Positions 6,713-7,639 of a stretch of DNA of 7,639 nucleotides are shown piece by piece. A program made the translations under genes and the position numbers. The notes under the pieces were generated by a model that saw only the letters and a program-made list of their open reading frames with translations, did not search any database and was not told the DNA's origin. The DNA is from Calditrichaceae bacterium (lineage in GTDB: Bacteria > Calditrichota > Calditrichia > Calditrichales > Calditrichaceae), in assembly GCA_030592985.1 (NCBI GenBank), contig JAUVIB010000142.1, forward strand, positions 1 through 7,639, in the 5' to 3' direction. Within the stretch, counting starts at the first letter, position 1. Each line of letters starts with the position of its first letter.

Positions 6713-6821
6713 CCTTAGTCATACTCAGGACACTGAATCCACTTTCTGTTATAGGCATGCCTTTGGCGTTACTTCCTACTTAAAATAAACACAACTCGTT
6801 GGTGATAACAGTTACTAAGGG

Positions 6822-6846
6822 TTCTTAATTAAATTTTTATTAAGGA
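6822..6846 (+). promoter_or_regulatory. Possible hairpin enclosing the ribosome binding site of the thiamine-binding gene
   Basis: Bases 6822-6829 can pair with 6839-6846 in RNA (eight pairs, one of them G-U) around a nine-base loop. The 3' arm contains the complete TAAGGA ribosome binding site (6841-6846) of the gene starting at 6857. The stem is A-U-rich and weak, so it may melt easily. It could moderate translation, or be a consequence of the base composition. Confidence 0.3.
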
Positions 6847-6856
6847 AAAGAGTTTT

Positions 6857-7165
6857 ATGATTTTACTTGAATTTAGCATGTTTCCAACCGACAAAGGCGA
6901 AAGCGTATCTGAATATGTAGCTTCTATTATTCAGATTATAGATGAAAGTGATATTGAATACCGTTTAACACCCATGGGTACGATACTGGAAGGTTCTTAT
7001 AAAGAAGTTATGATCGTTGTGGAAAAATGTTTTGAAGAGCTTGAAGCAAAGAGCAATCGAATATCTATGTCCCTAAAAATTGATTACAGGAAAGGCGATA
7101 ATAGCCGTTTGGACTCTAAAGTTACTAAAATAGAATCACTTATCGGCAGGAAGGTACAAAAATGA
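6857..7165 (+). CDS. MTH1187-family (DUF77) thiamine-binding protein
   Basis: This 102-residue cytoplasmic protein matches the small MTH1187/YqgV-type family, whose members have a ferredoxin-like fold related to the thiamine-binding YkoF domain. The length is typical. Visible family features are the N-terminal strand ILLEFSMFP, the SVSEYVASII helix (16-25), TPMGTILEG (38-46) with the conserved P-M-G-T and E45, an Arg-containing strand RISMSLKIDYR (68-78), and the C-terminal K-V-xx-IE segment (88-93). Members have been reported to bind thiamine, but the physiological role is poorly defined, and TPP-riboswitch control is not evident here. TAAGGA at 6841-6846 supports the ATG. The stop codon overlaps the start of the following protease gene in ATGA, which indicates translational coupling. 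Confidence is high for the family and lower for the function. Confidence 0.82.
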   Translation: MILLEFSMFPTDKGESVSEYVASIIQIIDESDIEYRLTPMGTILEGSYKEVMIVVEKCFEELEAKSNRISMSLKIDYRKGDNSRLDSKVTKIESLIGRKVQK

Positions 7166-7639
7166 GAACAGCTATAATTTTTTTAATAGTTATTTTTTCG
7201 ATTAATACAACCTATTCGGGTGATACGAATTCAGAAAAGATATTAAAAGCAAAGGAGAAAGTATTTCCGGCACTCGTTCATATTCAACCCATAAAGGAAA
7301 TTTTTAGCTCCGGAGAGAAACGTAAGGTTCGGGTAACAGGAAGCGGGGTCATTATTAGTTCCGACGGATATGTTTTGACGAACAATCACGTTGCAGAAAA
7401 AGCGAAATATGTACGTTGTACACTTTCATCTCACAAGGAATTTGATGCTAAAATTATCGGGCTTGATGCCTGGACAGATTTAGCTCTATTAAAACTTGAC
7501 CTTGAGAAAGAAAACATTGATGAAGTCCCCTATGCTAAATTAGGTGACAGTGATAAACTTCTTGTTGGACAATTTGTTTTAGCTTTGGGATCACCACTTG
7601 GTTTGTCACGATCACTGTCAATGGGGGTTATTAGTTCTA
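7162..7639 (+). CDS. Exported trypsin-like serine protease, HtrA/DegP family (5' part only)
   Basis: The reading frame is open from ATG 7162 to the window edge, 159 codons, and continues beyond it. Residues 1-20 form a signal peptide (basic start, hydrophobic core IIFLIVIFSI, likely cleavage near YSG), so the protein should act in the periplasm or cell envelope. The chymotrypsin-fold N-terminal barrel follows: VTGSGVIISSDGYVLTNNH, with catalytic His H76 in NNHV, and catalytic Asp D106 in DAWTDLALLKL. The LGDSDKLLVGQFVLALGSPLG segment (127-147) is characteristic of HtrA proteases. The catalytic Ser motif (GNSGG) and any PDZ domains lie outside the window, so activity and subtype (DegP, DegQ, DegS) cannot be judged. 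HtrA proteins degrade or refold damaged envelope proteins. The start overlaps the preceding stop codon by ATGA; there is an AGG-AAGG at 7148-7154 as a possible ribosome binding site inside the preceding gene. Confidence 0.88.
   Translation, partial: MRTAIIFLIVIFSINTTYSGDTNSEKILKAKEKVFPALVHIQPIKEIFSSGEKRKVRVTGSGVIISSDGYVLTNNHVAEKAKYVRCTLSSHKEFDAKIIGLDAWTDLALLKLDLEKENIDEVPYAKLGDSDKLLVGQFVLALGSPLGLSRSLSMGVISS

Larger units (their letters stand above)
6649..6856. other. Intergenic gap between galK and the thiamine-binding gene
   Basis: The 208 bases contain no gene that I can support. They hold the dyad ATAGGAA-A-TTCCTAT at 6698-6712, the palindrome AGGCATGCCT at 6753-6762, and a weak promoter-like pair, TTGAAA 6685-6690 and TATCCT 6710-6715, with a 19-base spacer that encloses most of the first dyad. 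No G+C-rich hairpin with a U-tract follows galK, so I cannot place a terminator. No TPP-riboswitch core (CTGAGA, ACC-TGAT, GCGTAGGGAA-like segments) is present, although the next gene encodes a thiamine-binding family protein. Confidence 0.6.

Noticed and set aside
6649..6856. TPP riboswitch before the thiamine-binding family gene
   Set aside because: None of the conserved THI-box segments is present in the right order, and the gap shows only simple dyads.
1..7639. Defence system, prophage, insertion sequence or CRISPR array
   Set aside because: All coding sequence is explained by a sensor kinase, sugar metabolism, a thiamine-binding family protein and a protease. I see no transposase, integrase, phage or nuclease gene and no regularly spaced repeats.

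Overview
The window is an A+T-rich stretch of bacterial chromosome with every gene on the + strand. It holds four complete genes and the 5' part of a fifth: a large membrane-bound hybrid histidine kinase, an aldose 1-epimerase (galM-like), a galactokinase (galK), a small MTH1187-family thiamine-binding protein, and the start of an exported HtrA/DegP-type serine protease. The taxon cannot be fixed from this sequence. A GTG start with almost no Shine-Dalgarno, a 7TMR-DISM sensor kinase, and an intergenic block built on GAGCTTGTCGAAG / TTCGACAGGCTC-type inverted repeats together suggest a Gram-negative of the Bacteroidota/Calditrichota/Marinimicrobia (FCB-like) neighbourhood. That is inference, not an assignment.

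Layout. Positions 1-493 are non-coding. They contain a perfect 13-bp A+T-rich inverted repeat (37-70), a locally G+C-rich repeat block (about 105-237; I counted 66 G/C in 121-240 against 12 G/C in each of 1-60 and 241-300), and an A+T-rich leader before the kinase. Positions 494-4096 encode the 1200-residue kinase: exported sensor, seven-helix membrane domain, PAS, GAF, PAS, HisKA, HATPase and receiver. Positions 4097-4427 are non-coding but rich in apparent control sequence: two promoter-like pairs, three perfect dyads close to galM, and an orphan AAGGAGGT. Positions 4428-6648 are the galM-galK pair, 16 bp apart. Positions 6649-6856 are a 208-bp gap with further dyads. From 6857 a second operon begins, in which the thiamine-binding gene overlaps the protease gene by an ATGA junction; the protease runs off the right edge.

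How they work together. GalM and GalK catalyse the first two steps of the Leloir route (beta- to alpha-galactose, then galactose 1-phosphate). GalT and GalE are not in the window. The kinase has no DNA-binding output of its own and must signal through unseen partners. Its sensor domain is of a class proposed to bind carbohydrate, so a link to the neighbouring galactose genes is possible but unproven. The last two genes look translationally coupled, although no functional link between them is known to me. I see no mobile element, CRISPR array, tRNA, rRNA or defence system. The most interesting content is the dyad-rich control region before galM and the repeat block at the left edge.
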